Below are positions 1-10,120 of a DNA stretch of 64,000 nt, piece after piece. The notes beneath the pieces were generated by a model. It did not search any database, was not told the DNA's origin, and was given only the letters and a program-made list of their open reading frames with translations. Both the position numbers and the translations under genes were made by a program. This DNA is from an uncultured Acidobacteriota bacterium. Its GTDB lineage: Bacteria > Acidobacteriota > Terriglobia > Terriglobales > Acidobacteriaceae. Numbering within the stretch: the first letter of the stretch is position 1; the number at the start of each line of letters is the position of its first letter. The DNA is taken from assembly GCA_903873705.1 (NCBI GenBank), contig CAIQPK010000009.1, forward strand, positions 46,928 through 110,927, read 5' to 3'.

Positions 1-187
1 CGCGGCTGGGATGATGGACAAGGTTGTGCGCTTCGACGACCTGAAGGTGTTTGTGGACGCGACCAGCGCGATGTACCTGAATGGCTGCACGGTGGATTAC
101 GTGGAGACGCTGGAGGCTGCGGGGTTCAAGTTCGAGAATCCGCAGGTGAAGTCGACTTGCGGTTGCGGATCGAGCTTCAGCGTTTAG
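1..187 (+). CDS. A-type iron-sulfur carrier (ErpA/IscA family), C-terminal part
   Basis: The reading frame is open from the left edge and stops at 185-187. The visible 61 residues include the family's C-terminal signature: a Cys in LNGCTVDY and a closing STCGCGSSF (Cys-X-Cys). In ErpA/IscA proteins these cysteines bind or hand over a [2Fe-2S]/[4Fe-4S] cluster during cofactor assembly in the cytoplasm. The start lies outside the window, so length and operon context are unknown. Which member (ErpA, IscA, SufA) it is cannot be told from the tail alone. Confidence 0.85.
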   Translation, partial: AAGMMDKVVRFDDLKVFVDATSAMYLNGCTVDYVETLEAAGFKFENPQVKSTCGCGSSFSV

Positions 188-208
188 TTTCGTTTTTTGG
201 GATTGGGA

Positions 209-233
209 AAGGCCTCGCTGCGGCGAGGCTTTT
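209..233 (+). terminator. Rho-independent terminator after the Fe-S carrier gene
   Basis: A perfect 7-bp stem (GCCTCGC / GCGAGGC) with a TGCG loop, flanked by AAA on the left and TTTT on the right, lies 25 bp past the stop codon. Confidence 0.8.
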
Positions 234-279
234 CTGTGCCTGGAAGCGGGTGCGGGACGTGACAAAATAGAAGGACATC

Positions 280-2091
280 ATGTCTGAAGAGATCCTGGAA
301 CCCACGTCGCCCATCGTTGCCGAAGCCACTGAAAGCCCTTTAGCGGAAACGCCCACTGTTGTTGCGGAGGCGTCTGCTGACACGCTGCCGGTGGAGGCGG
401 AGGTGGATGCGCCGGGGATGCCGATCGAAGTGCCGGCCGAGGACGAGCCGGCGGAGTCGTTTGGGGATGCGTTTGCGGCGTTTGAGCGGACGCACTCGCG
501 GAAGGTGGCCACCGAGGCGGAAGGGCCGAAGCAGATTGATGCGACGGTGGTAACGCTGGATGCCGAGAACGTAGTGCTGGACATCGGGTTCAAGACGGAG
601 GGCGTGCTGGCGCGAACGACGTTCCCGAATAATGCGGACGACGTGAAGCCGGGCGACCGGATGCTGGTGAGCGTGCGCGGGCGGAACGCGGAGGGATACT
701 ACGAGCTTTCGCGGATTCGGGTGGCGGTGCCGATGGACTGGACGGCGCTGCAGAAGGCTTTCGACGAGAAGAAGCCGGTGGCCGGGACGGTGACGGCGGT
801 GGTGAAGGGTGGGGTGACGGTCGACATTGGGGTGCGGGCGTTTATGCCGGCGTCGCGGACCGGGACACGCGATGCGAAGGAGCTGGAAGCGCTGGTGGGG
901 CAGCATATTTCGTGCAACATCATCAAGCTGGATACGGAAGAAGAAGATGTGGTCGTCGACCGGCGGGCGATCGTGGAGGCCGAGGCGAAGGAGCAGCAGG
1001 CGGCGCGGTTTGCGACGCTGAAGGAAGGTGACATTGTTGAGGGTCGCGTGCGCAGCCTGGCGACGTATGGCGCGTTTGTTGACCTGGGCGGGATTGATGG
1101 ATTGCTGCACATCAGCGACATTTCGTGGAGCCGCGTGAATGCTCCCGGCGATGTACTGGAGGTTGGGCAGGAGCTGACGCTAAAGGTGTTGAAGGTGGAT
1201 GCCGGCAGCAACAAGATTTCGCTGGGCTTGAAGCAGCTGCAAGCCGAGCCGTGGGATGCGGTGGCCGGCAAATATGTGCCCGGCGAGCGGGTGACGGGGA
1301 CGGTGACGCGGCTGATGGACTTTGGCGCGTTTGTGGAGCTGGAGCCGGGGATCGAAGGGCTGATTCACGTGTCGGAGATGTCTTGGGTGAAGAAGGTGCG
1401 CAAACCCAGCGACATACTGAAGGCCGGCGAGACGGTTGAGGTGGTGGTGCTGAAGGTTGAGCCGGCAGAGAAGCGGATTTCGCTGGGGCTGAAGCAGACG
1501 CTGGGCGATCCGTGGGCTGATGTGGCGTTGAAGTTTCCGGTGGGCGCCGAGGTTGAGGGGCCGGTAACGAAGCTGATGACGTTTGGCGCGTTTGTGCAGA
1601 TTGCTGAGGGTGTTGAGGGGCTGGTGCACATCAGCGAGATCGTGGCGGACCGGCGGCTGAATCATCCGAGCGATGCGCTGCGCGTGGGTGAGGTGGTGAA
1701 GGCGCAGGTGCTGGGCGTGGACGCGGAGAAGCGGCAGATTAAGCTGAGCATGAAGCAGCTGCTGCCGACCGGGATGAGTGAGTTCCTGGAAGAGCGCCAG
1801 GTGGGCGATGCGGTTTCGGGGCGGGTGGTTTCCGTTTCCGGCGATGTGGCTACGGTGGAGCTGGGCGAGGGGATTCGCGCGAGCTGCAAGCTGGTGGCGG
1901 CTGCTCCGGTGGCGGCGGCGAATACCGGCGGGCTGGATTTGTCGGCGCTGGGCTCGATGCTGAAGGACAAGTGGAAGACCGGCGGGCCGACGGCGAGTGC
2001 TGCGACTGGGCTGGAGGCGGGGCAGGTGCGTAGCTTTGTGATTACGGCGCTGGATGTGGAGGCGAAGCGGATTGAGTTGAAGCTGGCGTAG
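280..2091 (+). CDS. rpsA: 30S ribosomal protein S1
   Basis: The 603-residue protein has an acidic, Ala/Pro/Glu-rich N-terminal stretch (about 1-75), then a row of S1 OB-fold repeats. These start near residues 87, 165, 249, 334 and 421, plus a weaker sixth near 508. Repeats 3 to 5 carry the clear signature: GAFVDLGGIDGLLHISD, GAFVELEPGIEGLIHVSE, GAFVQIAEGVEGLVHISE. S1 binds mRNA on the 30S subunit and helps initiation on weakly structured or SD-poor messages. The length fits bacterial S1 (about 550-600). It is a single gene between two terminators. The ATG at 280 follows AGAAGGACATC, a reasonable SD. The acidic N-terminal extension before the first repeat is unlike E. coli S1. Confidence 0.93.
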   Translation: MSEEILEPTSPIVAEATESPLAETPTVVAEASADTLPVEAEVDAPGMPIEVPAEDEPAESFGDAFAAFERTHSRKVATEAEGPKQIDATVVTLDAENVVLDIGFKTEGVLARTTFPNNADDVKPGDRMLVSVRGRNAEGYYELSRIRVAVPMDWTALQKAFDEKKPVAGTVTAVVKGGVTVDIGVRAFMPASRTGTRDAKELEALVGQHISCNIIKLDTEEEDVVVDRRAIVEAEAKEQQAARFATLKEGDIVEGRVRSLATYGAFVDLGGIDGLLHISDISWSRVNAPGDVLEVGQELTLKVLKVDAGSNKISLGLKQLQAEPWDAVAGKYVPGERVTGTVTRLMDFGAFVELEPGIEGLIHVSEMSWVKKVRKPSDILKAGETVEVVVLKVEPAEKRISLGLKQTLGDPWADVALKFPVGAEVEGPVTKLMTFGAFVQIAEGVEGLVHISEIVADRRLNHPSDALRVGEVVKAQVLGVDAEKRQIKLSMKQLLPTGMSEFLEERQVGDAVSGRVVSVSGDVATVELGEGIRASCKLVAAAPVAAANTGGLDLSALGSMLKDKWKTGGPTASAATGLEAGQVRSFVITALDVEAKRIELKLA

Positions 2092-2111
2092 GCATCTTCT
2101 TTTTGCGATCC

Positions 2112-2144
2112 AGGCGGCTCTCTGCGGAGGGCCGCTTGCTTTTT
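2112..2144 (+). terminator. Rho-independent terminator after rpsA
   Basis: GCGGC-T-CTC / GAG-G-GCCGC stem with a TGCG loop, followed by TTGCTTTTT, about 20 bp after the rpsA stop codon. Confidence 0.75.
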
Positions 2145-2177
2145 GGCAGGGTGTGTGGGGAATGTTAGAGTGCCGTC

Positions 2178-3860
2178 ATGCGCTCGTTGGGATGGTTATG
2201 CGTGGCTGGGGTGTGCCTGGGTGTGGGAGTGCCTGCACTGCGGGCCGATGACGGGTTGTCGGCGGTAAAGTCGGCGGTGAAGCGGAGCACGCTGGACCAG
2301 AAAGGGACGCATCCGTTCCATTTGAAGTCCGTGCTGACGCCTTCGCCGGGGAGGGATGCGAAATCGGGGCGTAATGGCGAGGTGGAGATCTGGTGGCAGG
2401 CGCCGGGAGAGTTTCGGCGCGAGGTCCGTGCGGATGGGTTCCACCAGGTGCAGGTGGTGAACGGAACGAAGGTCTGGGAGAAGAACGAAGGCGAGTACTT
2501 TCCGGAGTGGCTGCGGGAGCTGGCCGAGGCGCTCGTGCGGCCGGTGGCGGCGGAGTCGGAGGCGCTGCGCGGGATGGCGCCGGACAAGTCGACGTCGATG
2601 GCGGGAGCGATTTATCTGCATTGGGAGAAGCCGCTGCCGGTGAATATGCAGCCGGAGAAGGAAGGGGTGGCGATCTGGGAGAACAGTGGGCTGCTCTTCT
2701 ATGACGGCGGGCTGGGGTGGGGTGCGCAGTTCAAGGATTATGCCGACTTTCACGGGCGGCTGGTGGCGCGGACGATTTCGGCTGGCAGCCCGGAAGTTAC
2801 GGCGAAGATCACGGTGCTGGAGGACCTGCCGGCGGTGGATGCAGCGTGGTTCGATGCGGGAGCGGCGGGTGGGGATGCGGCGCCGTTGAGGACGGTGGTG
2901 CTGGACAATACGGATTACGTGGCGGACCTGACGATTCCGACGAAGCCGGAGTGGCCGCCGGTGACGAACCCACCGCTGACGGGCGTGGTGTGGACGGAAC
3001 TGGTGGTGGATCGCGATGGGAAGGTGCGGGAGCCGACGAAAGCGATCTCCGACAACCCCGGTATCAACGGCGCGGCGGATGCTTACTTTGCCGGGCTGCA
3101 TTTCAAGCCGACGCTGCGGGATGGGGTGCCGGTGCAAACGCTGCGGAGGGTGGCGATTGCGTTTGAGCTGCATCGTCCGGACGGCGTGGAGGACCTGGGC
3201 ACGGCGCGGGCGGCGTTTGAGCGCGGGCGGATGGCGAGCACGCTGGCTGCAGCGGCGAAAGTGCCGTATCGCCTGAAAGCGAAGTTCAAAGTAGCGGGAG
3301 CCACGGGCGCGGAGGAAGGGACCTACGAGGACACGTGGCAGGACGCGACGCATTGGCGGCGGGAGGCGGTGGTGGGGTCCAGCCGGTTTGTGCGCAGCCA
3401 GGACGGCAAGCAGCAGTATCGGCGGGAAGAGGGCGCGGAAAGCCGGCTGATGCAGCTGGTGATGACGGTGCTGGAGCCGATACCGGCGGTGGATACGATG
3501 ACGGAATCGGACTGGACACTGAAACGGGAGTCGGTAGCGGGCACTACGGCGGTGCGCGTTTTGCGGGGCGCGGAGCCGCCGGACGGCAAGCTCGATGTGG
3601 TCCACGTTGGCGCGTACTGGTTTGATAACGCGGGGCATCTTCTGCAGGCGAACACAAGCGGACTGACGGTGACGTTCCGGAAGCCCGAGGAGTATGACGG
3701 GGTGATGGTGCCTCGGGAGGTTGTTGCGCGGACGCCGGCGGGTGCCGTGGGGATGGTACTCACGGTGGAGTCGGTTACGGCGGCGGCCGGGATTTCGGGG
3801 TCGACATTCAAGCTGGCCGGACACGAGTGGGTAAGGCAGTTTACGGCGAGTGTGCGTTGA
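2178..3860 (+). CDS. Secreted protein with an internal TonB C-terminal-like domain
   Basis: The 560-residue protein has an N-terminal signal peptide (residues 1-23, MRSLGWLCVAGVCLGVGVPA). Residues about 262-333 (PPLTGVVWTELVVDRDGKV through the VAIAFELHRP strand) resemble the TonB C-terminal fold found in many acidobacterial periplasmic proteins. No transmembrane anchor follows, so it is not a classical TonB energy transducer. The parts on either side read like two copies of a sensor-type beta domain (WWQAPGEFRREV near 75; THWRREAVVGSSRF near 393), which suggests an internal duplication. Its role is unknown. It sits between rpsA and the pilus genes but has a separate upstream gap. Confidence 0.65.
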   Translation: MRSLGWLCVAGVCLGVGVPALRADDGLSAVKSAVKRSTLDQKGTHPFHLKSVLTPSPGRDAKSGRNGEVEIWWQAPGEFRREVRADGFHQVQVVNGTKVWEKNEGEYFPEWLRELAEALVRPVAAESEALRGMAPDKSTSMAGAIYLHWEKPLPVNMQPEKEGVAIWENSGLLFYDGGLGWGAQFKDYADFHGRLVARTISAGSPEVTAKITVLEDLPAVDAAWFDAGAAGGDAAPLRTVVLDNTDYVADLTIPTKPEWPPVTNPPLTGVVWTELVVDRDGKVREPTKAISDNPGINGAADAYFAGLHFKPTLRDGVPVQTLRRVAIAFELHRPDGVEDLGTARAAFERGRMASTLAAAAKVPYRLKAKFKVAGATGAEEGTYEDTWQDATHWRREAVVGSSRFVRSQDGKQQYRREEGAESRLMQLVMTVLEPIPAVDTMTESDWTLKRESVAGTTAVRVLRGAEPPDGKLDVVHVGAYWFDNAGHLLQANTSGLTVTFRKPEEYDGVMVPREVVARTPAGAVGMVLTVESVTAAAGISGSTFKLAGHEWVRQFTASVR

Positions 3861-3946
3861 TACGACCGTGCTACGGGAAAGACATCGTGGCAGGGACGCC
3901 AAAGTTGGCTATGAGCGTCTAAGCTGGAAGAGACTGCTTTCCGCGC

Positions 3947-5134
3947 ATGACTGAATTTACGATCAAACTCGCTGATGACCGGGGACGTGTGCAGGAGCAG
4001 GTGCATGCGGCGGCTACGGCTGAGGAGTTGCGGGCGCGGTTTACGCAGGCGGGGTACCTTGTTTATTCGGTCAAGGCCAAGTCGGTGCTGGGTGGGTCGA
4101 GCAAGAAGAAGGTCAACCTTGAGACCTTTCTGATCTTCAATCAGCAGTTTTTGACCCTGATTCGGGCGGGGTTGCCGATTTTGAGCTCGCTGGAGTTGCT
4201 GGCCAAGCGGCAGAAGGACTTGAACCTGCGTGGACAGCTCGAGGACGTGGCGGCGCGGGTGAAGACGGGTGAATCGATCTCGTCGGCGTTTGAGGCGCAG
4301 GGCGGGTTTCCGCTGGTTTATACGACGACGCTGCTGGCGGGTGAGCGGTCGGGCAACCTGGAAGAGGTGTTGCAGCTGTTTCTGGATTTTCAGCGGGTGT
4401 CGCTGACGTTTCGGAAGAAGCTGAAGGCGTCGATGATTTATCCGGCGTTTCTGGTTGTGGCCGTGATTGGGATGTTCATTTTTCTGATCACGTTTGTGGT
4501 GCCGCGGTTTGCGACGCTGTATGACCAGTTGAATGTGAAGCTGCCCACGTTGACGCTGTTCCTGTTGCAGCTAGGGGTGGCGGCGCAGCACTATGGGCTG
4601 TACGTGGCGGCGGTGCTGGGTGTGGGCGTGTGGCTGCTGATGCGCTGGATCAAGACGGATGCGGGGCAGAATGCGGTGGACAAGGTTCGGATATCGCTGC
4701 CGGTGCTGGGGTCGGTGTGGCTGAAGTACCAGGTGGGGCTGTTTGCGCGGACGCTTTCGACGCTGCTGACGGGCGGTTTGCCGCTGGTGCCGAGCCTGGA
4801 GACGGCGGCGAAGTCGATTGAGTCGCGACAGATTGCGAAAGCGGTTTTTTCGAGCGTGGAGAGCGTGCGCGAGGGCGAGGGGCTGGCGCAGTCGCTGGAA
4901 CTGACGCGGGTGTTTCCGGAGCTTTCGGTGGAGATGATTGAGGTGGGCGAGAGCACGGGCGCGCTGCCGCAGATGCTGAACTCTGTGGCGGAGTTTTTTG
5001 AGGAAGATGTGCAGACGCGGTTGTCGGCGATTATGAGCTTGATTGAGCCGATCATTTTGATCGTGATGGGCGTGGTGGTAGTGGTGATCTTGATTGCGCT
5101 TTACCTGCCGATTTTGAGTTTGGGTGGGACGTAG
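3947..5134 (+). CDS. pilC: Type IV pilus / type II secretion inner-membrane platform protein (PilC/GspF)
   Basis: The 395-residue protein has two repeated GspF/PilC domains: about 65-190 (FNQQFLTLIRAGLPILSSLELLAK) and about 265-385 (FARTLSTLLTGGLPLVPSLE). Each is followed by hydrophobic membrane segments: residues 165-190, 205-230 and 365-390. The N-terminus (MTEFTIKLADDRGRVQEQV) is the usual short cytoplasmic entry domain. PilC is the membrane platform on which the PilB ATPase drives pilin assembly. The length is typical. Its usual neighbour pilB lies only 718 bp downstream, but a toxin-antitoxin pair is inserted between them. Confidence 0.9.
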   Translation: MTEFTIKLADDRGRVQEQVHAAATAEELRARFTQAGYLVYSVKAKSVLGGSSKKKVNLETFLIFNQQFLTLIRAGLPILSSLELLAKRQKDLNLRGQLEDVAARVKTGESISSAFEAQGGFPLVYTTTLLAGERSGNLEEVLQLFLDFQRVSLTFRKKLKASMIYPAFLVVAVIGMFIFLITFVVPRFATLYDQLNVKLPTLTLFLLQLGVAAQHYGLYVAAVLGVGVWLLMRWIKTDAGQNAVDKVRISLPVLGSVWLKYQVGLFARTLSTLLTGGLPLVPSLETAAKSIESRQIAKAVFSSVESVREGEGLAQSLELTRVFPELSVEMIEVGESTGALPQMLNSVAEFFEEDVQTRLSAIMSLIEPIILIVMGVVVVVILIALYLPILSLGGT

Positions 5135-5140
5135 GGGCTA

Positions 5141-5164
5141 AATGACCATGTTAGAGTGGTCATT
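5141..5164. promoter_or_regulatory. Perfect inverted repeat, probable antitoxin operator
   Basis: AATGACCA and TGGTCATT form a perfect 8-bp inverted repeat separated by 8 bases. It lies 12 bp upstream of the antitoxin ATG and just after the pilC stop. Phd/YefM-family antitoxins bind such palindromes to repress their own operon. That this one is the operator is inferred from its position. Confidence 0.6.
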
Positions 5165-5175
5165 ATGGAGCAGTT

Positions 5176-5436
5176 ATGAAAAAGCTCGGCGCCACTGAAG
5201 CTAAGACGCATTTCCTTTCTCTGCTGACTGACATTGAGCAGAAGCGTGAAGGCTTGATCGTTACGCGAAATGGCAAGCCGGTAGCGAGAGTGCTCCCGAT
5301 GCCGGAGTCGAATTCGGACCCGATTTACGGGTTTTATCAAGGGAAGCTCGATATCCGGGGTGATGTGCTTTCGCCGCTTTATTCTGATGAGGAGCTCGAA
5401 GAGTTCTTTGAGCGGTCGGCCGCCCAATACAAATGA
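5176..5436 (+). CDS. Phd/YefM-family antitoxin
   Basis: The 86-residue protein starts MKKLGATEAKTHFLSLLTDI and continues LIVTRNGKPVARVLPM, the standard Phd/YefM DNA-binding fold: an N-terminal domain that dimerises and binds the operator. The C-terminal acidic tail (SDEELEEFFERSAAQYK) should be the toxin-neutralising part. It overlaps the next gene by ATGA, so the two are translationally coupled. It lies downstream of a palindrome that may serve for autoregulation. The family call is firm; the specific target is inferred. Confidence 0.88.
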   Translation: MKKLGATEAKTHFLSLLTDIEQKREGLIVTRNGKPVARVLPMPESNSDPIYGFYQGKLDIRGDVLSPLYSDEELEEFFERSAAQYK

Positions 5437-5822
5437 TGGTCGACACGCAGATCGTTTTCTGGATGGCGCAGGTTCCTGGTCTGCTTTCAGAGAAGGCGCG
5501 CGAGGCGATAGACGATGCCCGTTTGCGTGGCGATGCTATCTGCATATCGGACAAGACGCTTTGGGAATTGGCCATGATGATTCAGCGTGGAATCGTGCTC
5601 GTCAAAACGACACCTCGAGATTTTCTTTTAGAGGTTGAAAAGTATTTCCGTGTACTGCCGATCACGGGTGCGATTGCGGAACGTTCCGTGCAGTTCTCGC
5701 CACGTTTTCCGAGAGATCCTGCAGACCGCATTATTGCCGCTACCGCGCTTGTGCACGGTCTTCCACTCATCACGGCGGACGAGAAAATTATTGCGTCGGG
5801 TGAAGTGCCCTGTATCTGGTAA
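5433..5822 (+). CDS. PIN-domain toxin (VapC-like ribonuclease)
   Basis: The 129-residue PIN protein has the acidic metal-binding positions in place. They are Asp3 (MVDTQIVFW), Glu44 (SDKTLWELAMM) and the later Asp in RDPADRIIAATAL. VapC toxins cleave tRNA or rRNA when freed from their antitoxin. The start codon overlaps the antitoxin stop (ATGA). The pair sits inside the pilC-pilB interval, an unusual site that may reflect insertion of a mobile TA cassette. Confidence 0.87.
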   Translation: MMVDTQIVFWMAQVPGLLSEKAREAIDDARLRGDAICISDKTLWELAMMIQRGIVLVKTTPRDFLLEVEKYFRVLPITGAIAERSVQFSPRFPRDPADRIIAATALVHGLPLITADEKIIASGEVPCIW

Positions 5823-5852
5823 ACCAGCACTGTTCTTTGGAGTCCAACGATT

Positions 5853-7483
<1,631 letters not shown>

Positions 7484-7487
<4 letters not shown>

Positions 7488-8032
7488 CGCGGCGCTTTGC
7501 TGTTCAGGCGACTCTCGTTGTGTTGCTGTTGTGCGCAGTGCGGATTTCGGCGCAGGAGTCGCCGGTTGGCGTATGGCGGCTTGCAAAGATGCGCTGGGTG
7601 AATGCGCCCAAGGGCTTGCCAAAAGAGAAGACGGGCAATACGGTCGTTCTGCGCTTTGCCCCGGGTGGAGCATTCGCCCTGATTCAGGGCAGCATCATTC
7701 AACAACAGCATGGCTTCCAAGAGCACTTGAGCCAAGGTGACCCGTGGACGATCTACACGGGCACCTGGAAGCGTGACGGCCAATGGGTGACAGTAACGTA
7801 CACCTTGCTCTACCGAGATATCGAATTTACAGGACGTGATGGGATGCGTCCGTGCGACCCGCCAAGAACGGCAGCGGTGGTTCTGCAGGGAAACAGTCTG
7901 GTTTTCGACGGAGAACGTTATGAGTTCAATCCCCGGCTGGAAAAGAGTGTAAACGATACGTTTTCTCCGCGGCCCGGGCTTCCCAAGTCACAATGTGGGG
8001 CGGGGAAGGGTGCAACGGCGGAAGTTCCGTAG
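7484..8032 (+). CDS. Exported protein of unknown function
   Basis: The 182-residue protein has a clear signal peptide (residues 1-24, ending RISAQ). The mature part contains GVWRLAKMRWVN, TGTWKRDGQWVTVTYTLLY and LVFDGERYEFN, a strand-rich pattern recalling small lipocalin-like domains, but I recognise no family. It overlaps pilB by ATGA, so it is co-translated with the pilus ATPase and may be a pilus-associated periplasmic protein. That role is inferred only from position. Confidence 0.6.
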
Positions 8033-8120
8033 ATTTTGACAAACGCATGGCGTGAATCCGCGTCCAACCGTGAAGCGCTGAACCGAAATTTGTTGGCCAA
8101 GGTACTCTATTTAGAGCTTC

Positions 8121-9380
8121 ATGAATCTTCTTCCCCAACCTTCTGGAAACCGGCCTCGACTGGCTTGCGAGATTTCTCCGCAGGGCGTGGTGGCGGCGCG
8201 TGCGGAGACGGCTGCGTCGCCGATAGCGGCGGTGGCGAAGGTGCCGCTCGCGGCGGGGGCTGTTGTGCCGGGGCTGAAGCCGGGTAATGTGGTTGATCGC
8301 GTGGCCGTGATTGCGGCGGTGCGGAAGGCGATGGAAGAGATTGAGGCCAGGGCGGGGTCGCGGGCGTCGGATATGACGCTGGTGATTCCGGATGCCGCGG
8401 TGCGGGTGCTGCTGCTGGAGTTCGATGCGTTGCCGAACAAGCTTTCCGAGGCGCTGCCGCTGGTGCGGTTCCGGCTGAAGAAGATGCTGCCGTTCGATGC
8501 GGACGACGCTATGGTGAGCTACCAGGTGATGAGCACCAGCAAACAGATGGTGCGGGTGCTGGCGGTGGCGATTCCTCCGGATGTGCTGGCGGAGTATGAG
8601 TCGGTGGCGCGGGAGGTGGGGTTTGAGCCGGGGTCGGTTTTGCCAAGTACGCTGGCTTGCGTTGCCGGGATGGACGATACGGACGGAGCGGCGCTGCTGA
8701 TCAATGCGAACCCGGCGGGCGTGACGACGGCGATTGTGCGGAGCGGGATTTTGATGCTGCACCGGAGCGTCGATTTGCAGGCGGCCCCGATGGGTTATCC
8801 GGCGAATTACCCTCCGGCGATGTTTGAAGATCACGGGCAGAGATTGCCGTTGGTGAATGCCGACGAGAGCGTGGCGGAGTGGTCGGCGCAGGAGGCGTTG
8901 CCCGAGCATGGGCGGACGCCTTACGCAGAAGCGGCGCCAGTGGAGCGGTCGCCTTATGCTGCAGAGACGGTTACGGCGGACCTGAATGCGGAGCTGCACC
9001 AGTCGATACTGGTGGCGCCGACGACGATGCGGGAGTTTGCCGAGGAAGCGGTGCGTGATCCGCTGGTGTCCTCGGGTGCTGCTGGGCTGGGTCGGCCTGC
9101 GGTGAGCGCGGGCGATATTGCCAGCGAAGTGGCCCAGGCGGTGAGTGTGGCCGTGGCGTATTACGAAGACACGCTGGAGCGAGCGCCGGAGCGGGTGCTA
9201 TGCGCGGGACCGCTGGGCGCGGAGGCGCTGCAGAGGATTTTGTCGAGCGAAGGATTGGCGCAGGCGGATGGGCTGCGGGTGCGGGAGTTGGTGTCGACTG
9301 AGGCGATCTTGTCGAGCGCGGTGACGGCGCAGGTGTCGCGCGGCTGGCTGGCGGGCGTGGTGGGGGCGCTGCGAGGCTAA
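8121..9380 (+). CDS. pilM: PilM-like type IV pilus inner-membrane complex protein
   Basis: The 419-residue protein has an actin/FtsA-like (ASKHA) fold. The RPRLACEISPQGVVAAR start matches the phosphate-1 strand, and SRASDMTLVIPDAAVRVLLLEF resembles PilM. It immediately precedes PilN- and PilO-like genes. PilM binds the PilN N-terminus at the cytoplasmic face and helps couple the assembly ATPase. The central segment (about 215-310) is poorly conserved and rich in Ala/Pro/Glu, longer than in Pseudomonas PilM (about 350 residues). The start at 8121 has no strong SD, so it is less certain. Confidence 0.75.
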   Translation: MNLLPQPSGNRPRLACEISPQGVVAARAETAASPIAAVAKVPLAAGAVVPGLKPGNVVDRVAVIAAVRKAMEEIEARAGSRASDMTLVIPDAAVRVLLLEFDALPNKLSEALPLVRFRLKKMLPFDADDAMVSYQVMSTSKQMVRVLAVAIPPDVLAEYESVAREVGFEPGSVLPSTLACVAGMDDTDGAALLINANPAGVTTAIVRSGILMLHRSVDLQAAPMGYPANYPPAMFEDHGQRLPLVNADESVAEWSAQEALPEHGRTPYAEAAPVERSPYAAETVTADLNAELHQSILVAPTTMREFAEEAVRDPLVSSGAAGLGRPAVSAGDIASEVAQAVSVAVAYYEDTLERAPERVLCAGPLGAEALQRILSSEGLAQADGLRVRELVSTEAILSSAVTAQVSRGWLAGVVGALRG

Positions 9381-10120
9381 TGCGGATATCGGTCAATCTC
9401 GCGTCGCGTCCGTTTGTTGAGCTGAGGCCGTTCTTTGCGCGGCTGCGGATCGTGATGGCGGTGTTGGCTGTGCTGGCGATGGGGCTGGGCGCGGGCATGT
9501 ACGTTGAGCGGCAGAAGCTGCTGGTGGCCGAGCAGCAGATGGATGTGGTGCGTAATCGGACCACGTCTGCGTTGGCGGAGAAGCGGAACAATGAAGCGCG
9601 CATGAAGCAGCCGGTGAACGCAGCGGTGCTGGACCGGTCACGGTTTCTGAATGCGCTGTTTCTGCGCAAGAGTTTTTCGTGGACCGCGGTGATGATGGAT
9701 CTGGAAAACGTGTTGCCCACGGGCGTGCAGGTGACGGCGATCGAGCCGCAGATTACGGCGGACGGCGATGTGGTGATCCGGCTGCGGGTGGCGGGCGACC
9801 GGGACCGGGCGATCCAACTGGTGAGAAATTTGGAGCGGTCGTCGCGTTTCCTGTCGCCACGGCTTTCGAACGAGAGCACGCAGAGCAAGGAGCAGCAGCA
9901 GGCGGCCGCGGCCAACGGCGGTGCGCCCGGGGGGGTGGAGTTCGACATCCTGGCGAACTATAACCCGCTGCCAAGCGTCGCGAAAGCGGACAGTGCGGAG
10001 ACCAAGGCGGGGGCTGAAACTAACCCGAAGCCGTCGGTGAAGAAGGCTGTGAAGCCCGGGCCGCATGATGGGGTGGTGTTGAAGCCGTATGTGGCGCCGA
10101 AGCCGGGAGGTGCGCGATGA
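9380..10120 (+). CDS. pilN: PilN-like type IV pilus alignment protein
   Basis: The 246-residue protein starts MRISVNLASRPFVELRPFFAR, matching the short cytoplasmic N-terminus of PilN (INLASRP-type motif that docks to PilM). One membrane segment follows (residues 23-43, IVMAVLAVLAMGLGAGMYV), then a periplasmic coiled-coil/ferredoxin-like domain (SWTAVMMDLENVLPTGVQV). The start codon overlaps the PilM stop (TAATG) and the stop overlaps the next start. The C-terminal tail is Ala/Pro/Lys-rich. Confidence 0.82.
   Translation: MRISVNLASRPFVELRPFFARLRIVMAVLAVLAMGLGAGMYVERQKLLVAEQQMDVVRNRTTSALAEKRNNEARMKQPVNAAVLDRSRFLNALFLRKSFSWTAVMMDLENVLPTGVQVTAIEPQITADGDVVIRLRVAGDRDRAIQLVRNLERSSRFLSPRLSNESTQSKEQQQAAAANGGAPGGVEFDILANYNPLPSVAKADSAETKAGAETNPKPSVKKAVKPGPHDGVVLKPYVAPKPGGAR

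Noticed and set aside
2196..3902. 568-codon minus-strand frame over the TonB-domain protein
   Set aside because: Arg/His/Pro-rich shadow of a gene with signal peptide and domain evidence on the plus strand.
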